A stretch of 64,000 bases of DNA from Leptotrichia sp. OH3620_COT-345 (GCF_003932895.1 NZ_RQYW01000002.1:174947-238946); one strand, 5' to 3'; numbered from the stretch's first letter, positions 17,322-27,483 are shown. The notes: a model not told the origin generated them from the sequence alone. A program made the numbers and translations.

Positions 17322-19811
17322 ATGAAAGTAAAAGAAATATTACAAAATAATTCTGAATGGATACCAAATAAAAACTATGATAAATATAATCCTAAAGTTT
17401 CAGTTCTGTTACCTACTTTTAGAAGAGCAAAAGACGGTTTCTTTGAAAGAGCTGTGATGTCAGTTTTAAATCAAACCTTTAAAAATTTGGAATTGATTAT
17501 AATAGATGATGCTTCAACAGATGGAACAAAAGATTTGATAAAATATTTTATGGAAACAGATGAAAGAGTACATTGTATAAGACATAGACAAAATATAGGA
17601 TTACCTGCAATCAGTGAATACGAAGGCTATATGAAATCAAGAGGAGAATATATATCTTTTATATTTGATGATAATGAATGGGATAAAGAGTATATAGAAA
17701 AAACAATAGTATTTATGATTAGAGAAAAAGTAAAAGCTTCTTTTGGTGTTGTTAAATCATATTTTGGAGAAAAAAAGAAAGAATGTGTAATTTTAGGAAA
17801 TCCGAAAGTATATCCTTCAGAAATGAATGAAATTTTTATAACAAATTTTATCGGAAATGCCGGAGTTGTTCTCCATAAAGATGTAATAGAAGATATAGGT
17901 CTTTATGATCCACATATTTCTCTAAAAAGAATTTGTGACTGGGATTTATGGAGAAGAATTTTTCAAAAATATGATTTTGAATTTACAGGAGTTAATGCAA
18001 GTTCAGAATATGGTGTAACATTAAAAGATTCTCTAGGAAATACTGAAAATTTGGATTTGTGGGTTGGATTGGAACAAATGTCTGAAGATAGAAATGAACT
18101 GTTAAAGCCTAAAAGTTTTTTAGAATATGATATTTTTTCAGTTAATCGAAATAACACTTTATTTTTTCTTGATACAATAGAAGAAGAAATACAAAATTAT
18201 AGGGGAAAACATTGGTTTAATGATGAAAAGTCAAAAAAAGAAATTTTAGAAATAAAAAATATGGAAAAAAGAAATACAAAAAAAAGAATTTTAGTTATTT
18301 CTCCCTTATTAGATGCTACATCAAATGTTTCTTTTATAAGATATAATGAAATTTTTAAAGATATAGTTTTTTATTTTGAAAGCGAAAGAACTTTAAAAAA
18401 AGATAATTTAATTTTTGTAGATGCTATTATATTTATGAGAGATTTAGATTTTTTTCAAAAAATAAAAAAACTCTGTGATTCTCTCAAAATACCATATTAT
18501 TATTATATTGATGATAATTTTATAATTTTGACAGATGACATAAAAAATAAAAAAATAATTATGAAGTCAGAAGGAAGAAGACAAATAGAAAAATTTGCTT
18601 CTAATACTAAAAAATTATCTATATACGGTTTTAAAAAAGTATTTTGTAGCACAGAAGAATTAAAAAAATATTTTTTGGAAAATAATTTGCATCATGATAT
18701 AGAAGTATTGAATCCAATTATTGATTTTAAAAATATTTTTAGACATGAAATGAAAAAAGAAAGTATTTCTATTGCATTTATGGGAGGGAATTTTAGAAAT
18801 GGAATATTAAAAGAAATAATATTACCTGCAATTATAAGATTATCAAAGGATATAAAAGTAAAATTTTATTATCCTGAGAATGGAAAGAAAGATTTTTTAA
18901 AGATATATAACGATGAAGAAAATTTAAATTTTTATAGTATAGAAAGAACATTTTCATTACAAAAAGCATTAAGAAGATTTGCTAAGAACGAAATAGATAT
19001 TTTGATTCATTGCGGAGAAGAAATAAATAACGGAATTTATAAAACAGAAAATTCATTACTAAATGCAGTTCAATTAGGAGCAGTACTTGTTACAAGCAAT
19101 ATAGAACCGTATAAATCAAAATTTAAAAGTAAAAATGAATATGTAAGGGTTACAAATGAAATAAATGATTGGTATATTGCCTTAAAAAGTTTGGCACAAA
19201 ATAGTGAAATAAGAGAAAATATTTATAACAAGGCTTATTTTTATTGTAAAGAAAAATATTCAGGAGAAAAAGAAGAGAAGATATTAAAAAATGCATTATC
19301 TGAGTTTAAAGACCTGAGAAATATAGATTTTATAAAAAGATATAGAAAATTTTTAGTTATAAATGAAGAAATATTTAAAACAAAATTTGAAAAACCTCGT
19401 TCATTAACAGATAGGGTATTAAACTTTTCTGGACTTATAAAAAATAAAAGAAGTTATAATATAAAATGTGATATAAAAATTTTTAAAACATTAGGATTAT
19501 TATTTGCTTCATATGATGAGCCTAAAGGAAATGTAATAGTTAGAATTATAGAAAAAAATAATATATTACGAGAAATATCATTAAATATGGAAGATTTTAT
19601 AAGAGATAACTGGACATATTTAAATTTTGATCCAATAAAAAATAGCTTAAATAAAATTTTTGAAATACAAATAGAGTTTTTTTATGAAAAAGGTTCAGTA
19701 TTAATGGGAGTTTTTGAAGATACAGAAAAAAGAACATTTAAATATAAATTATTTAATAAGCTTGGTTATCCTATAAAAGGGCTTGATGTTCTTTATGTAG
19801 ATTGTAAATAA
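17322..19811 (+). CDS. Large multidomain glycosyltransferase (GT2 plus GT4-like)
   Basis: An 829-residue protein with at least three parts. Residues about 25-280 are a GT2 domain (VSVLLPTFRRA, IIDDASTDGTKD, FIFDDNEWD). Residues about 320-650 resemble a GT-B/GT4 domain (RILVISPLLDA, PYYYYIDDNF, VFCSTEELKKYF, SIAFMGGNFRNG, LLNAVQLGAVLVTSN). Residues about 660-829 are an unassigned, beta-rich-looking tail. Two catalytic modules suggest it makes two linkages of the repeat. It follows wzt by seven bases. Similar multidomain enzymes are common in ABC-type O-antigen loci; the donors are unknown. Confidence 0.75.
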   Translation: MKVKEILQNNSEWIPNKNYDKYNPKVSVLLPTFRRAKDGFFERAVMSVLNQTFKNLELIIIDDASTDGTKDLIKYFMETDERVHCIRHRQNIGLPAISEYEGYMKSRGEYISFIFDDNEWDKEYIEKTIVFMIREKVKASFGVVKSYFGEKKKECVILGNPKVYPSEMNEIFITNFIGNAGVVLHKDVIEDIGLYDPHISLKRICDWDLWRRIFQKYDFEFTGVNASSEYGVTLKDSLGNTENLDLWVGLEQMSEDRNELLKPKSFLEYDIFSVNRNNTLFFLDTIEEEIQNYRGKHWFNDEKSKKEILEIKNMEKRNTKKRILVISPLLDATSNVSFIRYNEIFKDIVFYFESERTLKKDNLIFVDAIIFMRDLDFFQKIKKLCDSLKIPYYYYIDDNFIILTDDIKNKKIIMKSEGRRQIEKFASNTKKLSIYGFKKVFCSTEELKKYFLENNLHHDIEVLNPIIDFKNIFRHEMKKESISIAFMGGNFRNGILKEIILPAIIRLSKDIKVKFYYPENGKKDFLKIYNDEENLNFYSIERTFSLQKALRRFAKNEIDILIHCGEEINNGIYKTENSLLNAVQLGAVLVTSNIEPYKSKFKSKNEYVRVTNEINDWYIALKSLAQNSEIRENIYNKAYFYCKEKYSGEKEEKILKNALSEFKDLRNIDFIKRYRKFLVINEEIFKTKFEKPRSLTDRVLNFSGLIKNKRSYNIKCDIKIFKTLGLLFASYDEPKGNVIVRIIEKNNILREISLNMEDFIRDNWTYLNFDPIKNSLNKIFEIQIEFFYEKGSVLMGVFEDTEKRTFKYKLFNKLGYPIKGLDVLYVDCK

Positions 19812-19830
19812 TTTTTTAAGTAGGTGAAAA

Positions 19831-20343
19831 ATGAAAAAAAGTCTAAAAAAAGAATTTAATGATATAATTTTAAAATCATTGGAAAAAAAAGATATAGAAA
19901 TTCTAAGAAATTTAAGAAATAAAGAGGAAAACAGAAAATGTTTTATTTATCAAAAAGAAATATCAAAAGAAGAACAGGAAAATTGGTATGAAAAATATAT
20001 AAAAAAAGAAGATGATGTAATGTTTACAGCTTATTTAAAAGAAAGCGATAGAGTTCCAATAGGATTTGCTGCACTTTATAACATAGATAAAGAAAAAAAG
20101 TGTTGTGAATTTGGAAGAATAGTAATAGATAAAAGTAAAACAGGAAAAAAGGGATTAGGTTATCAAATAACGGCTTGTTTATGTAATATAGGCTTTGAGA
20201 ATATGGATGTTGAAAAAATATATTTGGAAGTTTTTTCCGACAATATACCGGCATTAAAAACATATTTAAAAGTCGGATTTGAAGAAAAGAAAAGATACAT
20301 AAAAGATAATAAGGAAATAATTTATATGGAATATATAATGTAA
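19831..20343 (+). CDS. GNAT family N-acetyltransferase
   Basis: A 170-residue GNAT-fold acyltransferase of the RimJ/RimL-like type, with NWYEKYIKKEDD, FGRIVIDKSKTGKKGLGYQI (the acetyl-CoA loop region), VFSDNIPALKTYLKVGFEE and a typical C-terminal strand. It lies directly before a sugar aminotransferase, so it probably acylates the 4-amino group made by that enzyme on a nucleotide sugar. The acyl group cannot be told from sequence. Confidence 0.8.
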   Translation: MKKSLKKEFNDIILKSLEKKDIEILRNLRNKEENRKCFIYQKEISKEEQENWYEKYIKKEDDVMFTAYLKESDRVPIGFAALYNIDKEKKCCEFGRIVIDKSKTGKKGLGYQITACLCNIGFENMDVEKIYLEVFSDNIPALKTYLKVGFEEKKRYIKDNKEIIYMEYIM

Positions 20344-20382
20344 TTACTAAAAATAAATAAAAATTCAGAAGGAGAAAAAGAA

Positions 20383-21519
20383 ATGGCAATACAAGTATTA
20401 AAACCAAAATATCATGTAGAAGAATGTTTGGAAGAAATAAGAGAATGTCTGGAAAAAGGCTGGACAGGGCTAGGATTTAAAACGGTTGCATTTGAGGAAA
20501 AATGGAAAGAATATACAGGACATGATCATGCACATTTTTTAAATTCAGCGACAGTAGGTTTACATTTAGCAGTTGAAATACTGAAAAAAGAGAACGGATG
20601 GAAAGAAGGAGATGAAATAATAACAACTCCGATAACATTTGTATCAACAAATCATGCAATATTATACGAAAAATTGGTTCCCAGATTTGCTGATGTGGAT
20701 GAATTTCTTTGCTTAGATCCTGAAGATGTAAAAAGAAAAATAAATAACAAGACAAAAGCAGTAATGTTTGTAGGTTATGGAGGAAGAGTAGGAAAGCTGA
20801 AAGAAATAATAAAAATATGTAAAGAAAATAATTTAAAATTAATATTGGATGCAGCTCATATGTCAGGAACAAAAGTTGATGGAATTGTTCCCGGAACATG
20901 GGATGGTGTAGATGTAACAGTTTATTCATATCAGGCTGTAAAAAATCTCCCAACAGCTGATAGCGGAATGATATGTTTCGCCAATGGAAAATATGATGAA
21001 ATATGTAGAAAATTAACATGGCTTGGAATAAATAAGGATACATATGCTAGAAGCGGAGATAAAGGAACATACAAGTGGAAATATGATGTAGAATATTTAG
21101 GATATAAAGATCATGGAAATTCCATAATGGCAGCTATAGGCTTAGTTGAATTAAAATATTTAGATGAAGGAAATGCCTATAGACGTGAATTAGTAAAATG
21201 TTATAATGAAATGTTTGAGGGAAACAGTAAAATTAATATTATAAAAGCACCTAACGAAGATGAATGCTCTTTCCATATTTATGAAATTGAAGTGGATGAC
21301 AGAGACGGATTATTGGAACATTTACAGAAAAATGATATTTATCCGGGAGTTCATTATAGAGATAACACTGAATATGAAATGTATTCCTATGATCACGGTA
21401 AATGTCCTAATGCTCACAGAATATCAGAAAGAATTATAACTTTGCCTTTACATTTGGAATTAACAAAGGAAGATATAAAACATATTGCTGATAAGGTGAT
21501 TGAGTTTGTTAATAAATAA
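20383..21519 (+). CDS. DegT/DnrJ/EryC1/StrS-type sugar aminotransferase
   Basis: A 378-residue PLP-dependent aminotransferase that acts on keto nucleotide sugars. It has the substrate-entry GWTGLGFKTVAFEEKW, NSATVGLHLA, the PLP-ring LILDAAH (Asp 156) and the catalytic lysine in YSYQAVKNLP (K187), then GMICFANG. The likely substrate, from context, is dTDP-4-keto-6-deoxyglucose made by RmlA/RmlB, giving a 4-amino-4,6-dideoxyhexose (Qui4N or Fuc4N type). AAGGAGA lies before the ATG. Confidence 0.88.
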   Translation: MAIQVLKPKYHVEECLEEIRECLEKGWTGLGFKTVAFEEKWKEYTGHDHAHFLNSATVGLHLAVEILKKENGWKEGDEIITTPITFVSTNHAILYEKLVPRFADVDEFLCLDPEDVKRKINNKTKAVMFVGYGGRVGKLKEIIKICKENNLKLILDAAHMSGTKVDGIVPGTWDGVDVTVYSYQAVKNLPTADSGMICFANGKYDEICRKLTWLGINKDTYARSGDKGTYKWKYDVEYLGYKDHGNSIMAAIGLVELKYLDEGNAYRRELVKCYNEMFEGNSKINIIKAPNEDECSFHIYEIEVDDRDGLLEHLQKNDIYPGVHYRDNTEYEMYSYDHGKCPNAHRISERIITLPLHLELTKEDIKHIADKVIEFVNK

Positions 21520-21538
21520 AAAAAATAAAGGAGTAAAA

Positions 21539-23533
21539 ATGGAGAGAATTGTCGCCCTTTTTTTAAAAAGATTAAATAAGAAAGAGAATTTATATTTACT
21601 TTTTCTTTCTTATTTATTATCTTTTTGTATGTTTACCTATGTAAATGAATTCATATATAAGATATTACCGGAAACAGAAATTACGATATCTTCATTTGAA
21701 AAAGAAACCGGAAAAAATATAAATCATATAACTATACTTGAAACAGAAGAAACAAAAAAAAATTATAATATAAAAGAAATATTTTTAAAAAATAAGAAAT
21801 TTGAATATAATTTAGAGGGATTTAATTATGTAAAAAAAGGAGATTTTGGATATTCTTCAAATGCTATTCATTTAAATAATTCTAAAAATAAGATAACTTT
21901 ATTTATAAAAAAAATTCCAAATGCTAAAATACGATTTTACAATGTAGGAATAAGTGAAAAAATTTTGATAGAATCATCAAAATACACAGAAATCCTCGAT
22001 TTATCCGAAAATAAAATAGGAGAAATAATAGATTATTTTCCCTTTAGTGAAAGTAAGCTATTTCTTTTATATGCGGTAAGTATTTATTTTATTTTAGGAT
22101 TATTATTATTTGGATTAATAAAAATATTAATTAAAATAATAAAAAAAATAAAAATAGCAAATTTTTTAAATAATTATAACCCTAAAACAATGGTTTTAAT
22201 AATATATTTAATAATTAGTATGTATGTAACTATAAAATTTTTTACAAATACGTTACCAAAAGATTTGTTTACCAAAACAGGAAGTCTTTTTGGGGATCAG
22301 GAGTATTATTGGCATAAAGGAACGTTAATGAAGAATTTTAATTTGACAGGGTTGAAAGAGTATATTCATTCATTTAGAGGTTATTTTGTATCAGTATTGC
22401 CAATGATTGCACAATTAATTGGAGAAAAGTTGAAAATAAATTCTTTATGGTTATTTTATATGATAAATAACTTTTTTACATCTATTTTGCTAGGTTATGT
22501 TATGCCAGAATTAAATAATAAAATTTCTTTAAAAAAATCTAAAAATTATCAAATTTTTATTTTATTATTATTATTTATCATTTTTTGGAAAGGAATGTTT
22601 TATTCCGTTTTAGCAGATATGATAGCGATGACTTGTGCATTTTGGTCTATTTTACTTGTAATTGATTTAAAAGAAAAGAAAAAAGCTTTTTTATCTGGGA
22701 TTTGTTTAGCTGTTGCAAGTTTGAGTAGAAGTAATTTTACTCTTGGAATATATGTGATATTAATTACGTTTTTTTTAAGTTTTTTTATAAAAAAAATAAG
22801 AATAAAAAAGTCTTTTTTCTTATTTTTTTTCTTAGGAGTAATAATAGTTTGCATACCACAAATCAAGATAAATTATGAAACAGGGCATATAGGTCTTTTT
22901 TCTTATGATAAAAAAGGAAGTTTTGTTAAAGGAGAAACTTTAAAAGAAAGTCATTTAAATGGTGTGACAAGATATTCCTTTACAGGATGGCCATATATTT
23001 CTCAGGATAAAACTGCACAGAGAATTTTAAAAGAATTTTCTGATTTAGGAGAACATAGAATAACTTTTAAGCAAGGGTTAACAGCTTATATTCAAAGACC
23101 TATGGATTTTTTTATCATTACAATGAAAAAAATCTTTTTATCTATTGATTTAAAAACAAGCGAAATATATCCCCCTCAACCATATAAGCCTGACAGCGGA
23201 TCTTATATATTTAGTTTTTTTAATTATTTTGTGCTTTCAACAGTAATATTTTTTATTCAAACTAAAGTGTTTAGAAAAAGATTTTTTTCAAAGAAAGAAA
23301 AAAAAATGGGAATTTTATTATATTTTCTTTATATGTTCCCTCAAATTATTTTACATGTTGAATGGAGATATTATTTATTCTTATATTTGATAATATATTA
23401 TATATTTTCATTTAAATTTGCATATATTATAGAAGAAGAAGAAATGATAGCGACTTTGAAACAAAAAAAATATTTGAAATATTTATGTATTTATATAACG
23501 ATATTTTTTGTAGTATCATCGTATTATTTTTAA
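21539..23533 (+). CDS. Polytopic membrane protein, GT-C-like glycosyltransferase
   Basis: 664 residues. One N-terminal helix is followed by a soluble stretch of about 140 residues, then about ten hydrophobic helices. After the first main helix pair comes GSLFGDQEYYWHKG, with acidic residues where GT-C enzymes place the catalytic loop, then SFRGYFVSVLPMIAQL. This suggests a polyprenyl-phosphate-sugar-dependent transferase acting on the periplasmic side, but no named family is certain. AAAGGAG before ATG 21539 decides the start; a TTG at 21500 inside the aminotransferase is unlikely. Confidence 0.65.
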   Translation: MERIVALFLKRLNKKENLYLLFLSYLLSFCMFTYVNEFIYKILPETEITISSFEKETGKNINHITILETEETKKNYNIKEIFLKNKKFEYNLEGFNYVKKGDFGYSSNAIHLNNSKNKITLFIKKIPNAKIRFYNVGISEKILIESSKYTEILDLSENKIGEIIDYFPFSESKLFLLYAVSIYFILGLLLFGLIKILIKIIKKIKIANFLNNYNPKTMVLIIYLIISMYVTIKFFTNTLPKDLFTKTGSLFGDQEYYWHKGTLMKNFNLTGLKEYIHSFRGYFVSVLPMIAQLIGEKLKINSLWLFYMINNFFTSILLGYVMPELNNKISLKKSKNYQIFILLLLFIIFWKGMFYSVLADMIAMTCAFWSILLVIDLKEKKKAFLSGICLAVASLSRSNFTLGIYVILITFFLSFFIKKIRIKKSFFLFFFLGVIIVCIPQIKINYETGHIGLFSYDKKGSFVKGETLKESHLNGVTRYSFTGWPYISQDKTAQRILKEFSDLGEHRITFKQGLTAYIQRPMDFFIITMKKIFLSIDLKTSEIYPPQPYKPDSGSYIFSFFNYFVLSTVIFFIQTKVFRKRFFSKKEKKMGILLYFLYMFPQIILHVEWRYYLFLYLIIYYIFSFKFAYIIEEEEMIATLKQKKYLKYLCIYITIFFVVSSYYF

Positions 23534-23560
23534 GTAAATTATATAATAAAGGAAGGAAGT

Positions 23561-24340
23561 ATGAATATAATAATACCTATGACAGGCTATGGTTCAAGGT
23601 TTGTAGCTGCAGGTTATAAAGAACTAAAACCTTTTATAAATGTTCAAGAGAAACCTATTATTGAATGGATAGTTAAAGGAATGTACCCTAATGAAGAAAA
23701 TTTTTTATTTATATGTAGAAAAGAACATTTAGATAGAGATGTTAATATGAAAAAAAAATTAATAAAAATTGCTCCTAAAGCTAAAATTTTTGAAGTAGAC
23801 AATTGGATAAAAAAAGGACCGGTTTATGATGTTTTAAGAGCAGCTGATATGATAAATGATAATGATCCTTGCATAATAAATTATTGTGATTTTTATATGT
23901 TGTGGGATTATCAAAAATTTATGAAAGATGTTATAAAGAAAAATTGTGAAGGAGCTATTCCATGTTATACAGGATTTCATCCTAATTTATTACCTGAAAA
24001 AAATGTGTATGCTTCATGTTTTACAGATGAAAAAAATAATTTAATAGAAATTAGAGAAAAATATTCTTTTGAAAAAAATAAAACAAAGGCAAAACATTCC
24101 CCAGGAGTTTATTATTTTAAAACAGGAAAAATTCTTAAAAAATATTCTAAAATTTTAATTGAAAGTAATCAAGAAATAAATGGAGAGTATTATGCCAGTT
24201 TATTGTATAATTTTATGGTAGATGATGGTTTAAAAGTATGGGTTCCATTAAATGTAAAAAAATTTTGTCAATGGGGAACACCAGAAGATTTAGAAGAATA
24301 TCTTTTTTGGATTAAAATAGTGAAAGGAATGATAGAATAA
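23561..24340 (+). CDS. Sugar nucleotidyltransferase-like protein 1
   Basis: A 259-residue NTP-transferase fold protein. MNIIIPMTGYGSRFVAAGY is a variant of the G-x-G-x-R nucleotide loop, followed by LKPFI, INYCDFYMLWD (metal-binding Asp) and FCQWGTPEDLEEYL near the end. It probably activates a sugar phosphate or related phosphate with NTP. Its paralogue is the next gene, with which it shares a one-base stop/start overlap (TAATG). AAGGAAG lies upstream. The substrate is unknown. Confidence 0.75.
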   Translation: MNIIIPMTGYGSRFVAAGYKELKPFINVQEKPIIEWIVKGMYPNEENFLFICRKEHLDRDVNMKKKLIKIAPKAKIFEVDNWIKKGPVYDVLRAADMINDNDPCIINYCDFYMLWDYQKFMKDVIKKNCEGAIPCYTGFHPNLLPEKNVYASCFTDEKNNLIEIREKYSFEKNKTKAKHSPGVYYFKTGKILKKYSKILIESNQEINGEYYASLLYNFMVDDGLKVWVPLNVKKFCQWGTPEDLEEYLFWIKIVKGMIE

Positions 24341-25143
24341 TGAATATATTAATTCCTATGGCAGGGGCAGGAAAAAGATTTTCAGATAAAGGATATAAAT
24401 TAAGTAAACCTGCTATTCCTACAATAGATAGACGAACAGGTAAAGAATATCCAATGGTAGTTTGTGCAACTATGGATTTACCAAATATAAAAAATGATGG
24501 AAGTAATTTAATTTATGTAGATAGAGAGTTTCATAAAAAAGATGGTATAGAAGATAAAATAAAACAATTTTATCCTAAAGCTAATTTTATAACTGTAAAA
24601 GAATTGACAGAAGGACAAGCATGTACATGTTTACTTGCAAAAGAAAAAATAAATAATACAGAAGAATTATTAATAGCCGGATGTGACAATGGAATGATAA
24701 TAAATAAAGATAAGTTTGAAAAATTAAAAAAAAAATGTGATGTAATTGTATTTACATATAGAAATAATGAATCTGTATTGAAAAATCCTAATGCATATGG
24801 TTGGGTTAAAATAAATGAAAAAGGTATTATAACAGGAATATCAATAAAAAAAGCAATTTCAAATAATCCTATCAATGATCATGCAATAGTTGCAACTTTT
24901 TGGTTTAAGGAAGGAAGAATATTTATTGAAGCGGCTGAAAAGATGATAGCAGAAAATGATAGAGTTAATAATGAATTTTATGTGGATAGTGTGATTTCAC
25001 ATGTAATGAAATTGGGTTATGATACAAGAGTATTTGAAATAGAAAGATATATAGGATGGGGAACACCGGAAGACTATGAGAATTATCAAAATACAATTTT
25101 GTACTGGAAAGAATTTTTAAAAAATAGTATTACAGGAGATTAA
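24340..25143 (+). CDS. Sugar nucleotidyltransferase-like protein 2
   Basis: A 267-residue paralogue of the preceding protein. It begins MNILIPMAGAGKRFSDKGYK, with LSKPAIPTI, GCDNGMI (metal site) and YIGWGTPEDYENY. It has a longer insert, RRTGKEYPMVVCATMDLP, after the substrate lysine. The two may act on different substrates or form a heteromer. Both are directly upstream of the duplicated membrane proteins. Confidence 0.75.
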   Translation: MNILIPMAGAGKRFSDKGYKLSKPAIPTIDRRTGKEYPMVVCATMDLPNIKNDGSNLIYVDREFHKKDGIEDKIKQFYPKANFITVKELTEGQACTCLLAKEKINNTEELLIAGCDNGMIINKDKFEKLKKKCDVIVFTYRNNESVLKNPNAYGWVKINEKGIITGISIKKAISNNPINDHAIVATFWFKEGRIFIEAAEKMIAENDRVNNEFYVDSVISHVMKLGYDTRVFEIERYIGWGTPEDYENYQNTILYWKEFLKNSITGD

Positions 25144-25149
25144 AAATAA

Positions 25150-27483
25150 ATGAAGAAAAAATCTGTGTTATGGTTATTATTTTTTATGATTGGAATTTTA
25201 CTTCCTTGTTTTACCTATATTTATGGTAATGTATATAAAGAAGTAAAAACAAATTTTTATGAATTAGAGTTAACAAATGAAATAATAAAGGGAACTAAAA
25301 TAAAAGAAAAAATATATCTTCCTGGTTATGTAACAAAATTTGGTTTAATGTTCTCTACTTATTTAAGAGAAAACAAAGGAAAGATAAAGATTTCTCTGAA
25401 ACAGAATAATAAAAAAATAGAAAAAATAATAGATATTTCTGAAATAAAGCATGATCAAATAAATAACATAGAAATGGATTTTTCAAAATTAAAAAAAGGA
25501 GAAGCTATAATAGAAATAGAAGGAATAGAAGGAGAATTAAATACTTCTGTGTCTTTATATAAAAGTTCTGATATATCTTTAGGAATTATTTCTGAAAATA
25601 ATTTAGAACAAAATAAGAGTCTCGTATATCAATTGAATTATTATTCCATAGATAAAATTGTAATAGTTCAAATAATATTTACTTTTTTGCTTACTGTATC
25701 TTTTATTTTATTAATAAAGTTATTAGAAAAAGAACAAAAAAATACCTCTAAAATATATTTTTTAACAAGTATAATAATATATTTTTTAATAAATATAAAA
25801 GTTCCAATTGTTACTTTTAAAGCAGAACCATATGGAGAAGTAATAACTAATTTTTTGTTTTATGGATTATCTAAAAATTTTTTAGATAATATATTTATTC
25901 CTGATGCAGGTTATTTTCCATTATTTCAAAGAATAATAGCATTAATTATAATAAAATTATTTAAATCGAATTTGAAATTAACAATATTTATAATGCAAAA
26001 TATAGGGGTTTATTCTATTTGTTTAATGAGTTCAATTTTTGTATTAAGAAATTATAGAAAGTATGGTGATCTACTTTTTAGATTTTGTATAGCAGTAATT
26101 TTAGGTGGAGGAGTAACCTTAACTTCATCAATTGAATTATATTATTTTTTTAATATTACATATTATGGAATAGTTGCATTATTTTTTATTTCATTATTGA
26201 ATTTTGAAAAATTAAAAAAAAATAGTTATATATTACTTATGATATTTGTATTTTTTATTAATATTTCAAAATTGTATTTTGTAGTATTGTTTCCATTAGT
26301 GTTAATAGTTTTAATAGTATTTTGGAAAAAAATATTATTAAAAGAAAGAATATACTTGTTAATAATATTAATTTCAAATTTTGTTCAAATAATATTTACG
26401 AAATTTCATAGCAATGGAAAAGGTCTTTTTACAACAAATATTGATTATTTGAGTATTAATTTAGAAAAAATAATATTTAAATCAGTTCAATATTTAATTT
26501 TTATGTTTATACCTGAAATTACTTTAGATTATAATGTAGGCTTTATAAATATATTGTTTTTTCTATTATGGATAATTTTAATATTTATAATATTATTTTT
26601 GTTTAAAAAGTTGAGAAATAAAGAAAGTTTAATATCAATAATTTTAATATTTGTAATATTGGGGACAATATTATTGAATATTCTTTCAATAAATAATTTT
26701 TTTGGTTGGAATTCGGATTTTCAATGGATGAAAACAACAGATATTACAAATATGAGACATTCAGTATTTATAATAATTTCTTATATAAGTTTATCAATTT
26801 TATTATTGTACAATAGTAAATTATATTATTTAAAAAAAATAAAGATAAGCAAAATATATAGACATATATATATATATATATATAAGATATTCTATATGGT
26901 GTTATCTTTTATTTTAATAATAAGATTCAATTCTTTTGATAATAATCAAGTAAGGAATCAGTATCCTAATTCAGTAAAGAATAAAGAAGCTGTTTCAGAT
27001 TGGAATAAATACTATAAATTTTTTAATGAGGAGAAATATTTAATTCCTTATGAACCTTTTCTTATGATTTCAAAAAATATTTTAGTTTATTCTGTTAAAA
27101 AAGATTCAATAAAAAACTATCCAAAAATATTTTCATTAAATCCAAATACAGATTTTTTTTGGATAGAAAAAAATAATGAACAAACTGAACAGTTACACGA
27201 AATGACTTTTGAGAAAAAACTAAATATAGAATATTTATATACTGAAAGGTTAAGAGCAAATAACAATGAAAAACTAAAAGTAATAGGATATAATGAAAAA
27301 GATGAAATAGTGTTGGAATTAGAACAACTAAATAAAAAAGAAAAACAATTTATAGGATTTAAAAATAGCGGAAATATAAAAGTAAAAAAAATAAAATTTT
27401 TCACTTTAGAAAATAAAAAAGCTTATATAAAATCAGGTTTTTATATAGGAATAGATAAAAATACTAAGGAGAATGAAGAGTGA
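25150..27483 (+). CDS. Polytopic membrane protein of unknown function, tandem copy A
   Basis: 777 residues. One N-terminal helix (about 7-25) is followed by a beta-rich extracytoplasmic domain (about 30-165, ending VSLYKSSDISLGI), then about ten membrane helices, then a C-terminal soluble domain of about 180 residues starting DNNQVRNQYPNSVKNKEAVS. I do not recognise a family. The architecture resembles GT-C transferases, which have catalytic loops near an early helix and a periplasmic C-terminal domain. The next gene is a clear paralogue. An AT dinucleotide repeat lies in the coding region at 26864-26884. Base composition is even more AT-rich than the flanking operon. Confidence 0.6.
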   Translation: MKKKSVLWLLFFMIGILLPCFTYIYGNVYKEVKTNFYELELTNEIIKGTKIKEKIYLPGYVTKFGLMFSTYLRENKGKIKISLKQNNKKIEKIIDISEIKHDQINNIEMDFSKLKKGEAIIEIEGIEGELNTSVSLYKSSDISLGIISENNLEQNKSLVYQLNYYSIDKIVIVQIIFTFLLTVSFILLIKLLEKEQKNTSKIYFLTSIIIYFLINIKVPIVTFKAEPYGEVITNFLFYGLSKNFLDNIFIPDAGYFPLFQRIIALIIIKLFKSNLKLTIFIMQNIGVYSICLMSSIFVLRNYRKYGDLLFRFCIAVILGGGVTLTSSIELYYFFNITYYGIVALFFISLLNFEKLKKNSYILLMIFVFFINISKLYFVVLFPLVLIVLIVFWKKILLKERIYLLIILISNFVQIIFTKFHSNGKGLFTTNIDYLSINLEKIIFKSVQYLIFMFIPEITLDYNVGFINILFFLLWIILIFIILFLFKKLRNKESLISIILIFVILGTILLNILSINNFFGWNSDFQWMKTTDITNMRHSVFIIISYISLSILLLYNSKLYYLKKIKISKIYRHIYIYIYKIFYMVLSFILIIRFNSFDNNQVRNQYPNSVKNKEAVSDWNKYYKFFNEEKYLIPYEPFLMISKNILVYSVKKDSIKNYPKIFSLNPNTDFFWIEKNNEQTEQLHEMTFEKKLNIEYLYTERLRANNNEKLKVIGYNEKDEIVLELEQLNKKEKQFIGFKNSGNIKVKKIKFFTLENKKAYIKSGFYIGIDKNTKENEE
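26864..26884. repeat. AT dinucleotide repeat inside a coding region
   Basis: There are ten and a half uninterrupted AT units, read as HIYIYIYIYK in the protein just before its last membrane helix. The tandem paralogue has no such tract at the matching place. Gain or loss of one unit would shift the frame, so the gene could be phase variable. Confidence 0.85.

Noticed and set aside
20477..21043. A 188-codon minus-strand frame opposite the aminotransferase
   Set aside because: It is a shadow of the clear DegT-type gene, with no ribosome site and low-complexity Leu/Phe/His content.
24570..24875. A 101-codon minus-strand frame opposite the second nucleotidyltransferase
   Set aside because: It is a shadow frame with no ribosome site; the plus-strand gene has conserved motifs throughout.
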